Shown here piece after piece: positions 9,371 through 18,584 of a stretch of 64,000 nucleotides of DNA. The stretch comes from Sphingomonas nostoxanthinifaciens (GTDB lineage: Bacteria > Pseudomonadota > Alphaproteobacteria > Sphingomonadales > Sphingomonadaceae). Both the position numbers and the translations under genes were made by a program. The DNA lies in NCBI RefSeq assembly GCF_019930585.1, contig NZ_CP082839.1, forward strand, positions 2,414,001-2,478,000, given 5' to 3'. A model generated the notes under the pieces. That model was not told the origin of the DNA. It saw nothing but the letters and a program-made list of their open reading frames with translations, and made no database searches. Numbering within the stretch: position 1 is the stretch's first letter; each line of letters starts with the position of its first letter.

Positions 9371-10798
9371 TCAGACCAAGGCGTTGCGGCGGATCAGCTC
9401 GCGATACCACGCCGCGCTCAGCTTGGGCGTACGCTTCTGCGTCGCGAAGTCGACATAATGGACGCCGAAGCGCTTCGAATAGCCGTCGGCCCACTCGAAA
9501 TTGTCCATCAGGCTCCACAGGAAATAGCCCTTCAGCGGATAGCCCTCGGCGACCGCCCGCTGGAAGTGCGTCATGTAGTTGCGCAGGTACATGACGCGAT
9601 CCGCGTCATCGAGCCGCCCGTCGGCCATCACGTCGTCGGCTGAGCAGCCATTTTCGGAAATGTAGAGCGCCTTGGGCTTCCACAGCTCGCTCACCATCCG
9701 AACGGACCAATAGCCGACCTCCGGCCCGACATAGAGCCAGGGCGAGGCCATGCGCGGGCTCTGCGGCAGATGCGGCAGGATCTTGTAGCCCTTTGGCCCG
9801 CTGTCCGACCGAACGTAGGACGGCGTGTAGACGTTGATCGCGACGAAATCGAGCGGACTGGAGATGATCTTCATGTCGCCCGCCTGCACCTTGGGTGCGG
9901 CGGCGCCCTGCTCGGCGAGATAGCTGTCGAGATATTTGCCTTCCATGATCGCGGTGAGGAACATGGCGTTCTCCTCCCGCGTGGCGCGGCGCACCGCCTC
10001 GATATGCTCGGGCGTCTCGATCACCGGCACGAAGAAGCTGGTATTGTCGGCGAGGCCGATCCGCGTGCCCGGCCGCGCATTCGCCCGGATCGCCTGCACC
10101 GCCAGCCCGTGCGCCAGCACGCCGTGATGGCGTACCTGATTGCCCTGCGCCGGCAGCAGTTTCAGCCCCGGTGCGTGGCGCCCCTCGATATGGCCGATGT
10201 CGGTGAAGCAGCGCAGCTCGTTCACCGTCATGAAGTTATGGACGCGATCGCCCAGCGACTTCGCCAGATAGCCGGCATAGTCGCCGAGCGCGTAAGCGGT
10301 GTCGCGGTTCTGCCAGCCGCCCGGCAACGCCTGCGGCAGATCCCAGTGGAAGGTGGTGACATAGGGTTCGATCCCGGCGGCGAGCAGCCCGTCGACCACG
10401 CGATTATAATAATCGAGGCCCTTCGGGTTGGGCTTGCCGCGCCCTTCGGGGAAGATGCGCGACCATGCCACCGACATGCGATAGGTGCGCACGCCCATCG
10501 CCTTCAGCAGCGCGATATCCTCGGCATAACGGTGATAGCTGTCGCAGGCGACGTCGCCATTCTCGCCGTTGGCGACCTTGCCGGGCGTGTGGGAGAAGGT
10601 GTCCCAGATCGTCGGGCCGCGCCCATCCTCGTTCACAGCGCCTTCGATCTGGTAGGATGCGGTCGCGCAGCCCCATTGGAAGTCGCTCGGGAACGATGCG
10701 TCGCGCGGCATCGCCGCCCGCGCAGCCGCGGGCATTCCCAGGGTCGTGGCGGCAAGACCGAGACCCTTGCCGATGTCGCGCCGGTTAAACTGTGCCAT
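9371..10798 (-). CDS. GH1 beta-glucosidase, exported
   Basis: About 475 residues, a retaining beta-glycosidase of family GH1. A Tat-like leader (QFNRRDIGKGLGLAATTLG...AARA) precedes the barrel, which begins with FPSDFQWGCATASYQIEG. The acid/base Glu is in FMTVNELRCF (about 194) and the nucleophile Glu in ALYISENGCS (about 382); the glycone-binding HWDLPQALPG segment is intact. The start is the ATG at 10798 (or 10801) behind AGGTGGGG. It is the last gene of a run with GH31 (92 bp upstream) and the SGNH esterase. In this setting it probably releases glucose from trimmed oligosaccharides in the periplasm, although GH1 enzymes also take beta-galactosides. Confidence 0.93.
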   Translation of the reverse strand: MAQFNRRDIGKGLGLAATTLGMPAAARAAMPRDASFPSDFQWGCATASYQIEGAVNEDGRGPTIWDTFSHTPGKVANGENGDVACDSYHRYAEDIALLKAMGVRTYRMSVAWSRIFPEGRGKPNPKGLDYYNRVVDGLLAAGIEPYVTTFHWDLPQALPGGWQNRDTAYALGDYAGYLAKSLGDRVHNFMTVNELRCFTDIGHIEGRHAPGLKLLPAQGNQVRHHGVLAHGLAVQAIRANARPGTRIGLADNTSFFVPVIETPEHIEAVRRATREENAMFLTAIMEGKYLDSYLAEQGAAAPKVQAGDMKIISSPLDFVAINVYTPSYVRSDSGPKGYKILPHLPQSPRMASPWLYVGPEVGYWSVRMVSELWKPKALYISENGCSADDVMADGRLDDADRVMYLRNYMTHFQRAVAEGYPLKGYFLWSLMDNFEWADGYSKRFGVHYVDFATQKRTPKLSAAWYRELIRRNALV

Positions 10799-10890
10799 CA
10801 TCCCCACCTATTCGTTATCGTTGCTGGTCTCGTTGGACCGCGGCCGATGATAATGCCGAAACGACCCGGCGCAAAGCGGGCGGCCGTCAC

Positions 10891-13212
10891 TCACATCACC
10901 TTCATCAGCTTGGCCGGATCCTGCCCGGTCGGCAGCGCACCGCTGGCGCTCAGGCGGCGGCCGGCATCGTCCCAGCGCAATGTCGCCGACTTACCGGCCT
11001 TGGTGCTGACTCCATCGTCGTCGTACAACGTCATGCTGGCATTGGCGCCGGGATAGACGCGGATTTCCGCGATCGGCTGGTGCGTCATCGTGTTCGGCAC
11101 CTGCGCGCCCAGCGGGACGATCGAGCCCGCGCGCACGTAGAGCGGGATGCGATCGATCGGCGCTGCGGCCGTGATCCACTGGCCACCCGGCAGGCGCTGG
11201 TTCGTCCACCAATCATACCAGTCACATCCTGCGGGCAGGTAGACGCGGCGGCTGGTGGCGCCCTGCTCGGTCACCGGCGCGACCAGGAAGGCGCGGCCCA
11301 GCATATATTCGTCGCCGATCGTGGCGACCGCCGGATCCTTCGGGAAATCCATGAACAGAGCGCGCATGAACGGCGCCCCGGTCTCGCTCGTCTCGCGTGC
11401 GAGGCCGTACAGATAGGGAATCAGCGCGTAACGCAGCCGCAGGAACTTCTCGAGCACCGGCGTCGCGGCCGTGCCATAATCCCACAGCGCCGTGCCCGGC
11501 CGCTGGCCATGGATGCGGAGCGTCGGCGTGAAGGCGTTATATTCGAACCAGCGCGTGAACAGCTCCGGATAATCGGGGTAGTTCGCGTTTCCGGTCGCGG
11601 TCGCGCCCGCCGGATCGAGCAAGGGCGCATGTTCGGGCGTGTGCGCGCCGGGCGTCTGCCAACCGCCGGTGTCGCTGCTCCAATAGGCCATGCCGGTGGC
11701 GGTGAAGCCGAGCCCGGCGGGCACCTGCCGCTTCAGCGCATCCCAGTCCGAATGGACGTCCGACGACCAGAACAGGCAGCCATTGGCCTGCGCGCCGAGA
11801 TAGGCGGCGCGGCACAGGATGACGTTGCGGAAGCCCGGCCGGTCCTTGGCCGATCCCTCGGCCACGCTCTTGGTGTGGAGCAGCGGGAACAGGTTGTGAT
11901 AGCGGTCGCCCGAGCCGATCGAATAGAAAGCGCCGTCGGGCACCAGATCGGGCTCGGTCTCGTCCAGCCAGAAATAGTCGAAGCCCTGGCTGGCGATATT
12001 GTCGCGGATCTTGCCCCAGAACCAGCTGCGCGCCTCGGGGTTGGTGCTGTCGATCAGCCCGCCGGCGCGATCGAAACGGACCGCGAGGCCGTCGACCGGA
12101 TTGCCGTCCTTGTCGTGCAGCAGCCAGCCCTTCGACGCCAGCCAGTCGAAATAGCGCCCCTCGCGCTCGAACCGCGGCCATACCGAGATGATGTTGTGCA
12201 GCCCCATCGCATGGAGCTTGTCGTTCATGCCCTTGGGATCGGGAAAGGCGGTGCGATCGATGTCGAGCTGCCCCATCCGCGTCCAGTAGAACCAGTCGAG
12301 CACCATGATGTCGAGCGGCAGGTTGCGCTGGCGATAGCCGTCGGCCACCGCCATCAGCTCGGCCTGCGTCTCGTAGCGCGCCTTGCTCTGGATCAGGCCG
12401 AACGCGGCCTTGGGCGGCAGCGGCGTGGCGCCGGTCAGCTTGGCATAGCCCGCATAGAGCGCGTCCGTATTGGGCCCGGTGACGACGAAGAACGAGACGC
12501 GCTCGCCCACCTCCGACGCGAAATGCGTGCTGCCGAACATGCCGGCGGAGACGGTGGTCGCCGAAGGATTGTCCCACAGCACGCCGTAATTGTGGCTGCT
12601 GACCATATAAGGCACGCACACCTGCTCGCCCGCCGGTGCATCATACCAGTGACGGCAGTCGATCGTCCGCCCCTTGAGGTCGAGCGTGCCCTCCTGGTTC
12701 TGGCCGAGCCCGTAGAAATGCTCGTCCGCCGCCGCAGTGAAGCTCGCGCCCATGCGAAAGGTCTTCTCGCCGCTCACGTCGTGCGGCGCCATGTCCCAGC
12801 CAGTCATGGCGAGGATGGTATGCCCGTCCGCACCCCGCACCGTGACCGACACCGGCGGCAGCGCCGGCGCGAAATAGCGCTCCATCTGGCTCGGCGAATG
12901 CGGCGTCGGGCCGGGCGCGACCGTGACGCTGATCGCCGACGACGCGAAGGTGTCGCCGCCCGCATCGGCACGATGCGACCAGCCGGCGGCATCGGCCTGC
13001 GCGACGACGCCATAGCCGGGGGCAGCGTTGGCGCGCTCCTTCTCAAGCGCAATCGTCACGCGCACGATGTTGGGGGCATAAGGCTCGATCGCGACCTGCG
13101 CGCCGTAGCGGTCCAGCGTTGCAAGAGGAGCAGCGAGCGCGTTGCCGGCACACAATGCGGTCGCGCTGCCGATCAGAGCCGCACGCAGCCAGCGGTCGAA
13201 ACGAGTCTTCAT
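10891..13212 (-). CDS. GH31 alpha-glycosidase (alpha-xylosidase/alpha-glucosidase), exported
   Basis: About 773 residues. The start is the ATG at 13212 behind AAGGAAG, giving a signal peptide ending GNALAA; the frame extends upstream to 13305 but that part belongs to the preceding gene. An N-terminal beta-sandwich (about 30-240) is followed by the barrel, with the nucleophile Asp in DYFWLDETEPD (about 417) and the acid/base Asp in FWSSDVHSDW (about 485). The C-terminus has the DUF5110-type sandwich (AGSIVPLGAQVP...YDDDG). The WLDETEPD context resembles enzymes acting on alpha-xylosides, but motifs alone do not separate alpha-xylosidase from alpha-glucosidase. The gene begins 10 bp after the stop of the SGNH esterase gene, so the two are co-transcribed. 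Confidence 0.92.
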   Translation of the reverse strand: MKTRFDRWLRAALIGSATALCAGNALAAPLATLDRYGAQVAIEPYAPNIVRVTIALEKERANAAPGYGVVAQADAAGWSHRADAGGDTFASSAISVTVAPGPTPHSPSQMERYFAPALPPVSVTVRGADGHTILAMTGWDMAPHDVSGEKTFRMGASFTAAADEHFYGLGQNQEGTLDLKGRTIDCRHWYDAPAGEQVCVPYMVSSHNYGVLWDNPSATTVSAGMFGSTHFASEVGERVSFFVVTGPNTDALYAGYAKLTGATPLPPKAAFGLIQSKARYETQAELMAVADGYRQRNLPLDIMVLDWFYWTRMGQLDIDRTAFPDPKGMNDKLHAMGLHNIISVWPRFEREGRYFDWLASKGWLLHDKDGNPVDGLAVRFDRAGGLIDSTNPEARSWFWGKIRDNIASQGFDYFWLDETEPDLVPDGAFYSIGSGDRYHNLFPLLHTKSVAEGSAKDRPGFRNVILCRAAYLGAQANGCLFWSSDVHSDWDALKRQVPAGLGFTATGMAYWSSDTGGWQTPGAHTPEHAPLLDPAGATATGNANYPDYPELFTRWFEYNAFTPTLRIHGQRPGTALWDYGTAATPVLEKFLRLRYALIPYLYGLARETSETGAPFMRALFMDFPKDPAVATIGDEYMLGRAFLVAPVTEQGATSRRVYLPAGCDWYDWWTNQRLPGGQWITAAAPIDRIPLYVRAGSIVPLGAQVPNTMTHQPIAEIRVYPGANASMTLYDDDGVSTKAGKSATLRWDDAGRRLSASGALPTGQDPAKLMKVM

Positions 13213-13222
13213 GCTTGCTTCC

Positions 13223-14023
13223 TTATTGGCCGATGGTCTTGGCGATGGCAGCGAGCGCCAGCGGGCGCATGATGGCGTAACCGGCCTCGACCGGATGGAC
13301 GCCATCGCTCGACAGGCCGGGCTTCATGCCGCCGTTCGCATCGGCAAGCGCGGCATGATAGTCGACATAGGCGAAGCCGTTTTCCGCCGCATAGGCACGC
13401 AGCCAACGGTTGAGCGCGATGATCGTCGGCGCGGGCTTCTTCTCCGGGCTCCACGGAAAGGCCGCGGCCGGCGGCACCGAAGCAAGGATCACCTGAATCC
13501 CGTGCGCGCGGGCGAGTTCCGCCATCGTACGGATATTGCCCTGCACCGTCTCCATCGTCGCCGCGCCGGTATTGCCGGCGACGTCGTTGGTGGCGGCCAT
13601 GATGTGCACCGCTTTCGGCTTGAGCGCGATCACGTCCTCGCGAAAGCGAACGACCATCTGCGACGTCGTCTGGCCGCTGATGCCGCGATCGACGAGGCCG
13701 CCGGCGAACAGCGACGCATCCTTGCCGATCCAATTATCGGTGATCGAATCGCCCATGAAGACCACGCGAACCGGCGTGCCCGACGCCTTCAGTGCCGCGT
13801 TCGCGGCATGATAGCGGCAGATTTGGCCGAAATCGCGCGTCAGCATGTGCAGATTCCACATGTGCCAGCCGTTCTGATCGGTCGGCTTGGGATGATCCGG
13901 ACAGGGATTCTCGACAATGCCGACCGGATCGCCCTCATAAGGATCGCCATCGACCTTGGTCTGCGCATGCGCCGCACCGGCGACAAGCGAAACGGCCGCC
14001 AGCAGGGCCAGCCCACGGATCAT
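13223..14023 (-). CDS. SGNH/GDSL hydrolase, exported (probable carbohydrate esterase)
   Basis: A 266-residue secreted esterase. The start is the ATG at 14023 behind GGGGAGG. The signal peptide ends GAAHA. The SGNH blocks are present: the catalytic Ser in VVFMGDSITDNW (about 93), Gly in GISGQTT, Asn in MAATNDVAGN, and the Asp/His pair in SSDGVHPVEAGY near the C-terminus. Proteins with this architecture in polysaccharide loci commonly remove acetyl groups. It starts the run SGNH - GH31 - GH1 and is transcribed divergently from the GH29 fucosidase across a palindrome. Deacetylation of sugar side chains is inferred from the neighbours. Confidence 0.88.
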   Translation of the reverse strand: MIRGLALLAAVSLVAGAAHAQTKVDGDPYEGDPVGIVENPCPDHPKPTDQNGWHMWNLHMLTRDFGQICRYHAANAALKASGTPVRVVFMGDSITDNWIGKDASLFAGGLVDRGISGQTTSQMVVRFREDVIALKPKAVHIMAATNDVAGNTGAATMETVQGNIRTMAELARAHGIQVILASVPPAAAFPWSPEKKPAPTIIALNRWLRAYAAENGFAYVDYHAALADANGGMKPGLSSDGVHPVEAGYAIMRPLALAAIAKTIGQ

Positions 14024-14047
14024 ACTAACCTCCCCTACCATCCTCGA

Positions 14048-14067
14048 TCAATCACATGTGATATTGA
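14048..14067. promoter_or_regulatory. Candidate operator palindrome in divergent promoter region
   Basis: A perfect 12-bp palindrome ATCACATGTGAT (14051-14062) lies inside a longer near-palindrome with arms TCAAT and ATTGA. It lies 25 bp from the SGNH start and 51 bp from the GH29 start, a position from which one regulator could control both directions. The cognate protein is unknown; the IclR-type and LacI-type regulators of the window are candidates. Confidence 0.4.
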
Positions 14068-14117
14068 TTTTCACCTATGCTACGGCCGCGCGACTGCCAA
14101 GCCATAACGAGGATGCC

Positions 14118-15728
14118 ATGTTCACCCGCCGCCAGATCATCGCGTCCACCTCCTCCGCGGCGCTGATCCGATCGGCAGCGTCGGCTGCGATCGCACCCGA
14201 CTGGCGCTCGCTGGCGGGTGCATACCGCATTCCCGACTGGTTTCGCGATGCCAAGTTCGGAATCTGGGCGCATTGGGGCGCGCAAGCCGTGCCGCAGTTC
14301 GGCGACTGGTACGGCCGGCTGATGTATGTTCAGGGCAACCCCTTTTACGATCACCACGTCAAGACCTACGGGCATCCCAGCCGGACCGGCTTCATGGAGA
14401 TCGAAAATCTCTGGAAGGCCGAGCATTGGGAACCCGCGACCTTGGTCGCGCTCTACAAGAAGGCCGGCGCGCGCTATTTCATGAGCCTCGCCTGCCACCA
14501 CGACAATCTCGATACGTTCGACAGCGCGCACCACGAATGGAACGCGCTGCGGGTCGGGCCCAAGCGCGACATCGTCGGCGGCTGGGAAAAGGTCGTGCGC
14601 GCGGCAGGTCTGCGTTTCGGCGTCTCCAACCACAGCTCGCATGCGTGGCACTGGTGGCAGACCGCTTATGGCTATGATTCCGAGGGGCCGATGCGCGGCG
14701 TCCGTTACGATGCCGCTCGCCTGCGCAAGGATCAGGGCGCGGGCACGTGGTGGGAGGGCCTCGACCCGCAGGATCTCTATACCGGCCCCTATGACGTGCC
14801 GCCCGACGGCATCCGCTCGATCAAGGCGATGAACGCTTGGCACGAGGCGCGCGACGGCGTGTGGCGCGAATGGAGCCCACCCGGCCCGCGTGGGGCGGCC
14901 TTCACCGCCAAGTGGCTCGCGCGGCAAAAGGATCTCGTCGCAAAATACCGGCCCGACATGGTCTATTTCGATGATTACGGCCTGCCGCTCGGCCAGGCGG
15001 GGATCGACGCGACGGCCGATTTCTATAATCGCGCGGTCGAATGGCATGGTGCGCCCGACGTCGTCGTCACTGCCAAACAACTCAGCGACTATCAGCGCTC
15101 CGGCATCGTCGAGGATGTCGAGCGCGGTTTCGCCGCCGACATCAAGCCGCATGCGTGGCAGACGGATACCTGCATCGGCAGCTGGTTCTACGATCGGCCG
15201 CTGGCGGAGCGGCACGGCTACAAATCGGCCAAGGCGGTGGTGCAGCGGCTGTGCGATGTCGTGTCGAAGAACGGCAACCTGATGCTGTCGGTGCCGCTCA
15301 AGGCCGACGGCACCCACGATAGCGACGAAATGGCGATCCTCGCCGATCTGGCGCGCTGGTTCGCGATCAATGGCGACGGCATCTACGGCACGCGGCCGTG
15401 GCGCGTCTTCGGCGAGGGGCCGAACGTGCCCCCCAAGGGGATGCAGAGCGAGGACGCGATGAAGCCCTACACGGCCGAGGACGTGCGCATCACCGCCGGC
15501 GGCGGCGGGCTCAACCTGTTCCTGCTCGACTGGCCGTCGGGCCCGACGCGCATCGCCTGCCTCGGCCGCCGCGCGACCGCTGGCGGCGTGATCGAGCGGG
15601 TGACGCTCAACGGCGGCGGCACAGTGCCGTTTGAGCAGAGCGACGACACGCTCATACTCACCCTGCCCGCGCCGGCGGCGGATGCGTTCGTACCCGGCCT
15701 CCGCATCGAGGGCCGCGGGCTGGTGTGA
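14118..15728 (+). CDS. GH29 alpha-L-fucosidase, exported
   Basis: A 536-residue retaining alpha-L-fucosidase. The start is the ATG at 14118 behind ACGAGGA; the frame is open to 13956 but the added part overlaps the promoter and the divergent gene. A Tat-like leader (FTRRQIIASTSSAA) is followed by the GH29 barrel: WFRDAKFGIWAHWG (about 41-54), SLACHHDNLDTF with the conserved His pair, GVSNHSSHAWHWW, and MVYFDDYGLP, whose Asp (about 285) is the expected nucleophile. A beta-sandwich domain closes the protein. The fucose it would release is the substrate of the catabolic operon encoded 1.8-7.3 kb downstream on the other strand, which supports the call. Confidence 0.94.
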   Translation: MFTRRQIIASTSSAALIRSAASAAIAPDWRSLAGAYRIPDWFRDAKFGIWAHWGAQAVPQFGDWYGRLMYVQGNPFYDHHVKTYGHPSRTGFMEIENLWKAEHWEPATLVALYKKAGARYFMSLACHHDNLDTFDSAHHEWNALRVGPKRDIVGGWEKVVRAAGLRFGVSNHSSHAWHWWQTAYGYDSEGPMRGVRYDAARLRKDQGAGTWWEGLDPQDLYTGPYDVPPDGIRSIKAMNAWHEARDGVWREWSPPGPRGAAFTAKWLARQKDLVAKYRPDMVYFDDYGLPLGQAGIDATADFYNRAVEWHGAPDVVVTAKQLSDYQRSGIVEDVERGFAADIKPHAWQTDTCIGSWFYDRPLAERHGYKSAKAVVQRLCDVVSKNGNLMLSVPLKADGTHDSDEMAILADLARWFAINGDGIYGTRPWRVFGEGPNVPPKGMQSEDAMKPYTAEDVRITAGGGGLNLFLLDWPSGPTRIACLGRRATAGGVIERVTLNGGGTVPFEQSDDTLILTLPAPAADAFVPGLRIEGRGLV

Positions 15729-15739
15729 GCCGCCGAAAG

Positions 15740-15850
15740 CCCTCTCCCCTTGGGGGAGAGGGTTGGGTGAGGGTGAACCGCCGCCAGCAAGGGAAGCTCG
15801 GCTACGCCTCGCGACCCCTCACCCCAACCCTCTCCCCCAAGGGGAGAGGG
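15740..15850. repeat. Intergenic inverted repeat (CCCTCTCCCCTTGGGGGAG type)
   Basis: Two palindromic units, 15740-15773 and 15815-15850, are near-perfect reverse complements of each other and flank a 41-bp spacer between the convergent ends of the fucosidase and GH35 genes. Each unit is itself a C-tract/G-tract hairpin. Elements of this type are frequent between genes in proteobacteria; here it could also terminate both transcripts. Confidence 0.75.
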
Positions 15851-15855
15851 AGCGC

Positions 15856-17466
15856 TCAGCGATAGGTCGCCAGCTTCACCTTCAGCAGTTGCGGCACCGA
15901 GGTGAAGTTGAGGCCGTAATCGGTCTGGTCGCCATTCCACAGGCGATCGAACACCCAGTGGCCGGCCTCGTCATAATGGCCTTCCTCGATCCGATCGATG
16001 ATCATGTGTTCGCCCGGCTTCGCCGCGGCGAGATCGAGCGACACGCGCGCATGATAGCCGGTGATAAGATATTCGTCGGGGCCAAGCTCGGCGATCACCG
16101 CACCGCCCGACGACTCGGGATTGCCCTTGGGCGGATCGAAGCCGAACTGGCCCTGGCCGAAGCTGACCGTCGCCTTCCACTTCCCGAGATCGAGCGTCTG
16201 CTTGTGCTCGGCCTTGGGATCGGTCGGCTCGGCCGCGCCCCACGTCTTATGCTCGAAGGCGAGCTTCGGCCACACGCGCTCCAACGGACGGAACAGGATG
16301 TAGTTGGCGGCGAAGGCGTCGAGCGTCGCGTCGTCCAGCTTGGGCGCGCCGAGCGGGAAGTTGAAATAGCCGGTCGCGTCCATTCCGAACGGCGAGAAAC
16401 CGAAGCCGTGATCGCCCAGCACCGCGAAGAAGAAGCGGGCATAATCCTTGCTGTTGCCGGTCTCCGGCACGAACAGGCCATTGTCGGGTCGGCCATACAG
16501 ATCGAGATATTTCAGATAGGCGGCCTGATCGTGATTGTAGATGTCGGGCGCCAGCACGTCGATGTCCGGCGCCGCCGCCTTCCACATGTCGAGCGCCGTA
16601 TGGTTCGGGCCGCCGCTCGCATATTTGGACGCATCGACCGTCTTGAACGGATCGCTGAGCGCGGCATTGACGTACATCGGCAGCGGCTTGACCGCCTTGC
16701 CCGCCTTGGCGACGGCGCTGACGTAACGCCCGATCGCCCAGGCGTGGAACTGCTCGTCGGCGCGATCGCCGAACGCCTGCGCCCAACTGCCCTTCACGCC
16801 GAGCCGCCGCGCGATGTCCGCCGGCACCGGTGCGGCGAACGCCTTCTCCGCTGCGGGCGAGTGGTCGCGCGGCACGCCATAGGTGCCGGTCTCGTTCTCG
16901 ACCTGCACCATGATGACGGTGTTGTCGGGATCGGCGGTCTTGAGGTGACCCATCAGCTTGACGAACGCCGCGCTGTCCGCCGCCAGCGTCGATTGCGCGA
17001 AGGGAGACAGCGCGTAGGCCGTGCCGCCCTTGGCGTCGATCATGCGCGGGAAGCGCTTGCCGTCGAGCTTGACCCAATCGGGCGCATAGCTCGGCGACGT
17101 GTTCTTCCACGTCCCGAACCACAGCAGCACCAGCCGCACATGATGCTCGCGCGCCTGCGCCAGCAACGTATCGAGGAAGGAGAAGTCGAACTTGCCTTCG
17201 ACCGGCTCGATCTGCTCCCACGCGATCGGCACCTCGACCGTGTTGGCATGCAGCCGCTCGATCACCGGCCATACCTTCGGCAGCATCGCCGGCCACGCAC
17301 TCGAATTGTTGACCTGTGCGCCGAGCATCAGGAAGGGCGCCCCGTCCACGAACAAGGCGTGGCGGCCGTGGTCCGCGACGATCCGGGGAAGCTCCGCCGC
17401 CGTCGATGGCGCGACACCCGCCGCGCCGAGCAGCAAGGGCACCAGCAGTTTCAGGCCACGTCGCAT
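15856..17466 (-). CDS. GH35 family beta-galactosidase-like enzyme (with DUF5597-like C-terminus), exported
   Basis: A 536-residue secreted glycosidase. The start is the ATG at 17466, preceded by AAGGGGAG; a GTG six bases upstream is less well placed. The signal peptide ends STAA. The clan GH-A barrel shows FVDGAPFLMLGAQVNNSS (about 40-57), the acid/base Glu in MVQVENETG (about 192) and the nucleophile Glu in LFVPETGNS (about 335). The C-terminal part resembles the DUF5597 sandwich found in a subset of GH35 proteins. It lies 37 bp downstream of the mutarotase gene and may be the last gene of the fucose operon. Removal of beta-galactosyl residues exposed after fucose release is the likely role. 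Confidence 0.88.
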   Translation of the reverse strand: MRRGLKLLVPLLLGAAGVAPSTAAELPRIVADHGRHALFVDGAPFLMLGAQVNNSSAWPAMLPKVWPVIERLHANTVEVPIAWEQIEPVEGKFDFSFLDTLLAQAREHHVRLVLLWFGTWKNTSPSYAPDWVKLDGKRFPRMIDAKGGTAYALSPFAQSTLAADSAAFVKLMGHLKTADPDNTVIMVQVENETGTYGVPRDHSPAAEKAFAAPVPADIARRLGVKGSWAQAFGDRADEQFHAWAIGRYVSAVAKAGKAVKPLPMYVNAALSDPFKTVDASKYASGGPNHTALDMWKAAAPDIDVLAPDIYNHDQAAYLKYLDLYGRPDNGLFVPETGNSKDYARFFFAVLGDHGFGFSPFGMDATGYFNFPLGAPKLDDATLDAFAANYILFRPLERVWPKLAFEHKTWGAAEPTDPKAEHKQTLDLGKWKATVSFGQGQFGFDPPKGNPESSGGAVIAELGPDEYLITGYHARVSLDLAAAKPGEHMIIDRIEEGHYDEAGHWVFDRLWNGDQTDYGLNFTSVPQLLKVKLATYR

Positions 17467-17503
17467 CGTCACTCCCCTTGTGTTTGCGCCCGGTTAGGCC
17501 GGA

Positions 17504-17851
17504 TCACGGTTGCTCGTCGAGCGCGAAGATGCGCGCGGTCGTGGTCCATTTCTCGCCCGGCGACGCCGACGGGACCGGGTGCTGCACGGTCGCCATCAGC
17601 GTCTCCCACGCCTGCACGTCGGGATCGGCGGCATCAGCGGCAGCCTTGGCGGCCGGGTCGAACCACGCAGCCGTTTCCATCACCATCACCAGTCGCGTGC
17701 CGGAGCGATAGATTTCCATCGCCTCGATCCCGGCCGAACGGATGCTGCGGCCGATAGCCGGCGGGAGCGCGCCGGCGGCGTGCCACGCTTCGTAGCGGGC
17801 GATGGCGGCAGGATCGTCCACCACGTCGAGGAGCAGAACCTGCCGCGCCAC
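17504..17851 (-). CDS. L-rhamnose/L-fucose mutarotase family protein (RhaM-like)
   Basis: A 115-residue protein of the RhaM/COG3254 fold, a small alpha/beta barrel that interconverts anomers of 6-deoxy sugars. Recognisable parts are YEAWHAAGALPPAIGRSIRSAGI, with the conserved His, and MEIYRSGTRLVMVME. The GTG start at 17851 lies one base after the SDR stop codon (17853-17855), so translation is probably coupled. In an operon with a fucose permease and fucose dehydrogenase it most likely supplies the anomer used by the dehydrogenase, so L-fucose rather than L-rhamnose is the probable substrate (inference). Confidence 0.85.
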   Translation of the reverse strand: MARQVLLLDVVDDPAAIARYEAWHAAGALPPAIGRSIRSAGIEAMEIYRSGTRLVMVMETAAWFDPAAKAAADAADPDVQAWETLMATVQHPVPSASPGEKWTTTARIFALDEQP

Positions 17852-17852
17852 C

Positions 17853-18584
17853 TCAGTTGACCCAGCCGCCGTCGATCACGTGCGCCTGGCCGGTCGTGAA
17901 CGAGGAATCGTCACTGGCGAGATAGAGCGCCAATCGTGCGATCTCCTCGGGCTGACCAAGCCGCCCCATCGGCTGGCGCGCGACGAACGCCGCATGCGCC
18001 GCCTCATAGTCGCCGGTGTCGCGCAGCCGCTGCTGGAGCGACGGCGATTCGACCGTGCCGGGGCAGATTGCGTTGCAGCGAATGCCCTGCGCCACGAAAT
18101 CCGCCGCGACCGCCTTGGTGAGGCCGATCACGCCCGCCTTGGTCGCGCCATAAGCGAAGCGGTTGGGGATGCCCTTCACCGAACTGGCGATCGACGCGAC
18201 GTTGACGATCGAGCCGCCGCCGGCTGCCAGCATCGCCGGCAGGAAGGCGCGGATCGTGCGGTACATCGCGGTCATGTTGAGATCGATCGAGAAGGACCAT
18301 GCCGTCTCGTCGCAGTCGAGGATCGAGCCGGCATGAACGTAGCCGGCGATGTTGAGCAACGCATCGACCGCGCCGATCTCCGCCGCCAGCGCCGCAATCG
18401 CGGCGGGATCAGTGACGTCGAGACGGCAATGCTCGCAGCCCTCGAGCCCGTCGAGCAGCTCCGCGCGCACGTCGGTGGCGATCACGCGCGCGCCTTCCGC
18501 CACGCACAGCTCGGCGGTGGCGCGCCCGATCCCCTGCCCTGCCGCCGTCAGCAGCACGGTCTTGCCGGCAAGCCGCCCGCTCAT
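17853..18584 (-). CDS. SDR family dehydrogenase, probable 2-keto-3-deoxy-L-fuconate dehydrogenase
   Basis: A 243-residue short-chain dehydrogenase. The NAD-binding motif is TAAGQGIGRA (about 13-22), the catalytic residues are Ser in VASIASSVKG and YGATK (Tyr/Lys), and NIAGYVHAG is the NAG-like motif. The stretch SSVKGIPNRFAYGATKAG and ICPGTVESPSLQQR match the branch that includes 2-keto-3-deoxy-L-fuconate dehydrogenases and DHRS6-like enzymes. The ATG at 18584 overlaps the stop of the dehydratase gene by four bases (ATGA). The frame upstream of this ATG is a shadow of the dehydratase. The expected reaction is NAD-dependent oxidation of 2-keto-3-deoxy-L-fuconate to the 2,4-diketo acid. Confidence 0.88.
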   Translation of the reverse strand: MSGRLAGKTVLLTAAGQGIGRATAELCVAEGARVIATDVRAELLDGLEGCEHCRLDVTDPAAIAALAAEIGAVDALLNIAGYVHAGSILDCDETAWSFSIDLNMTAMYRTIRAFLPAMLAAGGGSIVNVASIASSVKGIPNRFAYGATKAGVIGLTKAVAADFVAQGIRCNAICPGTVESPSLQQRLRDTGDYEAAHAAFVARQPMGRLGQPEEIARLALYLASDDSSFTTGQAHVIDGGWVN

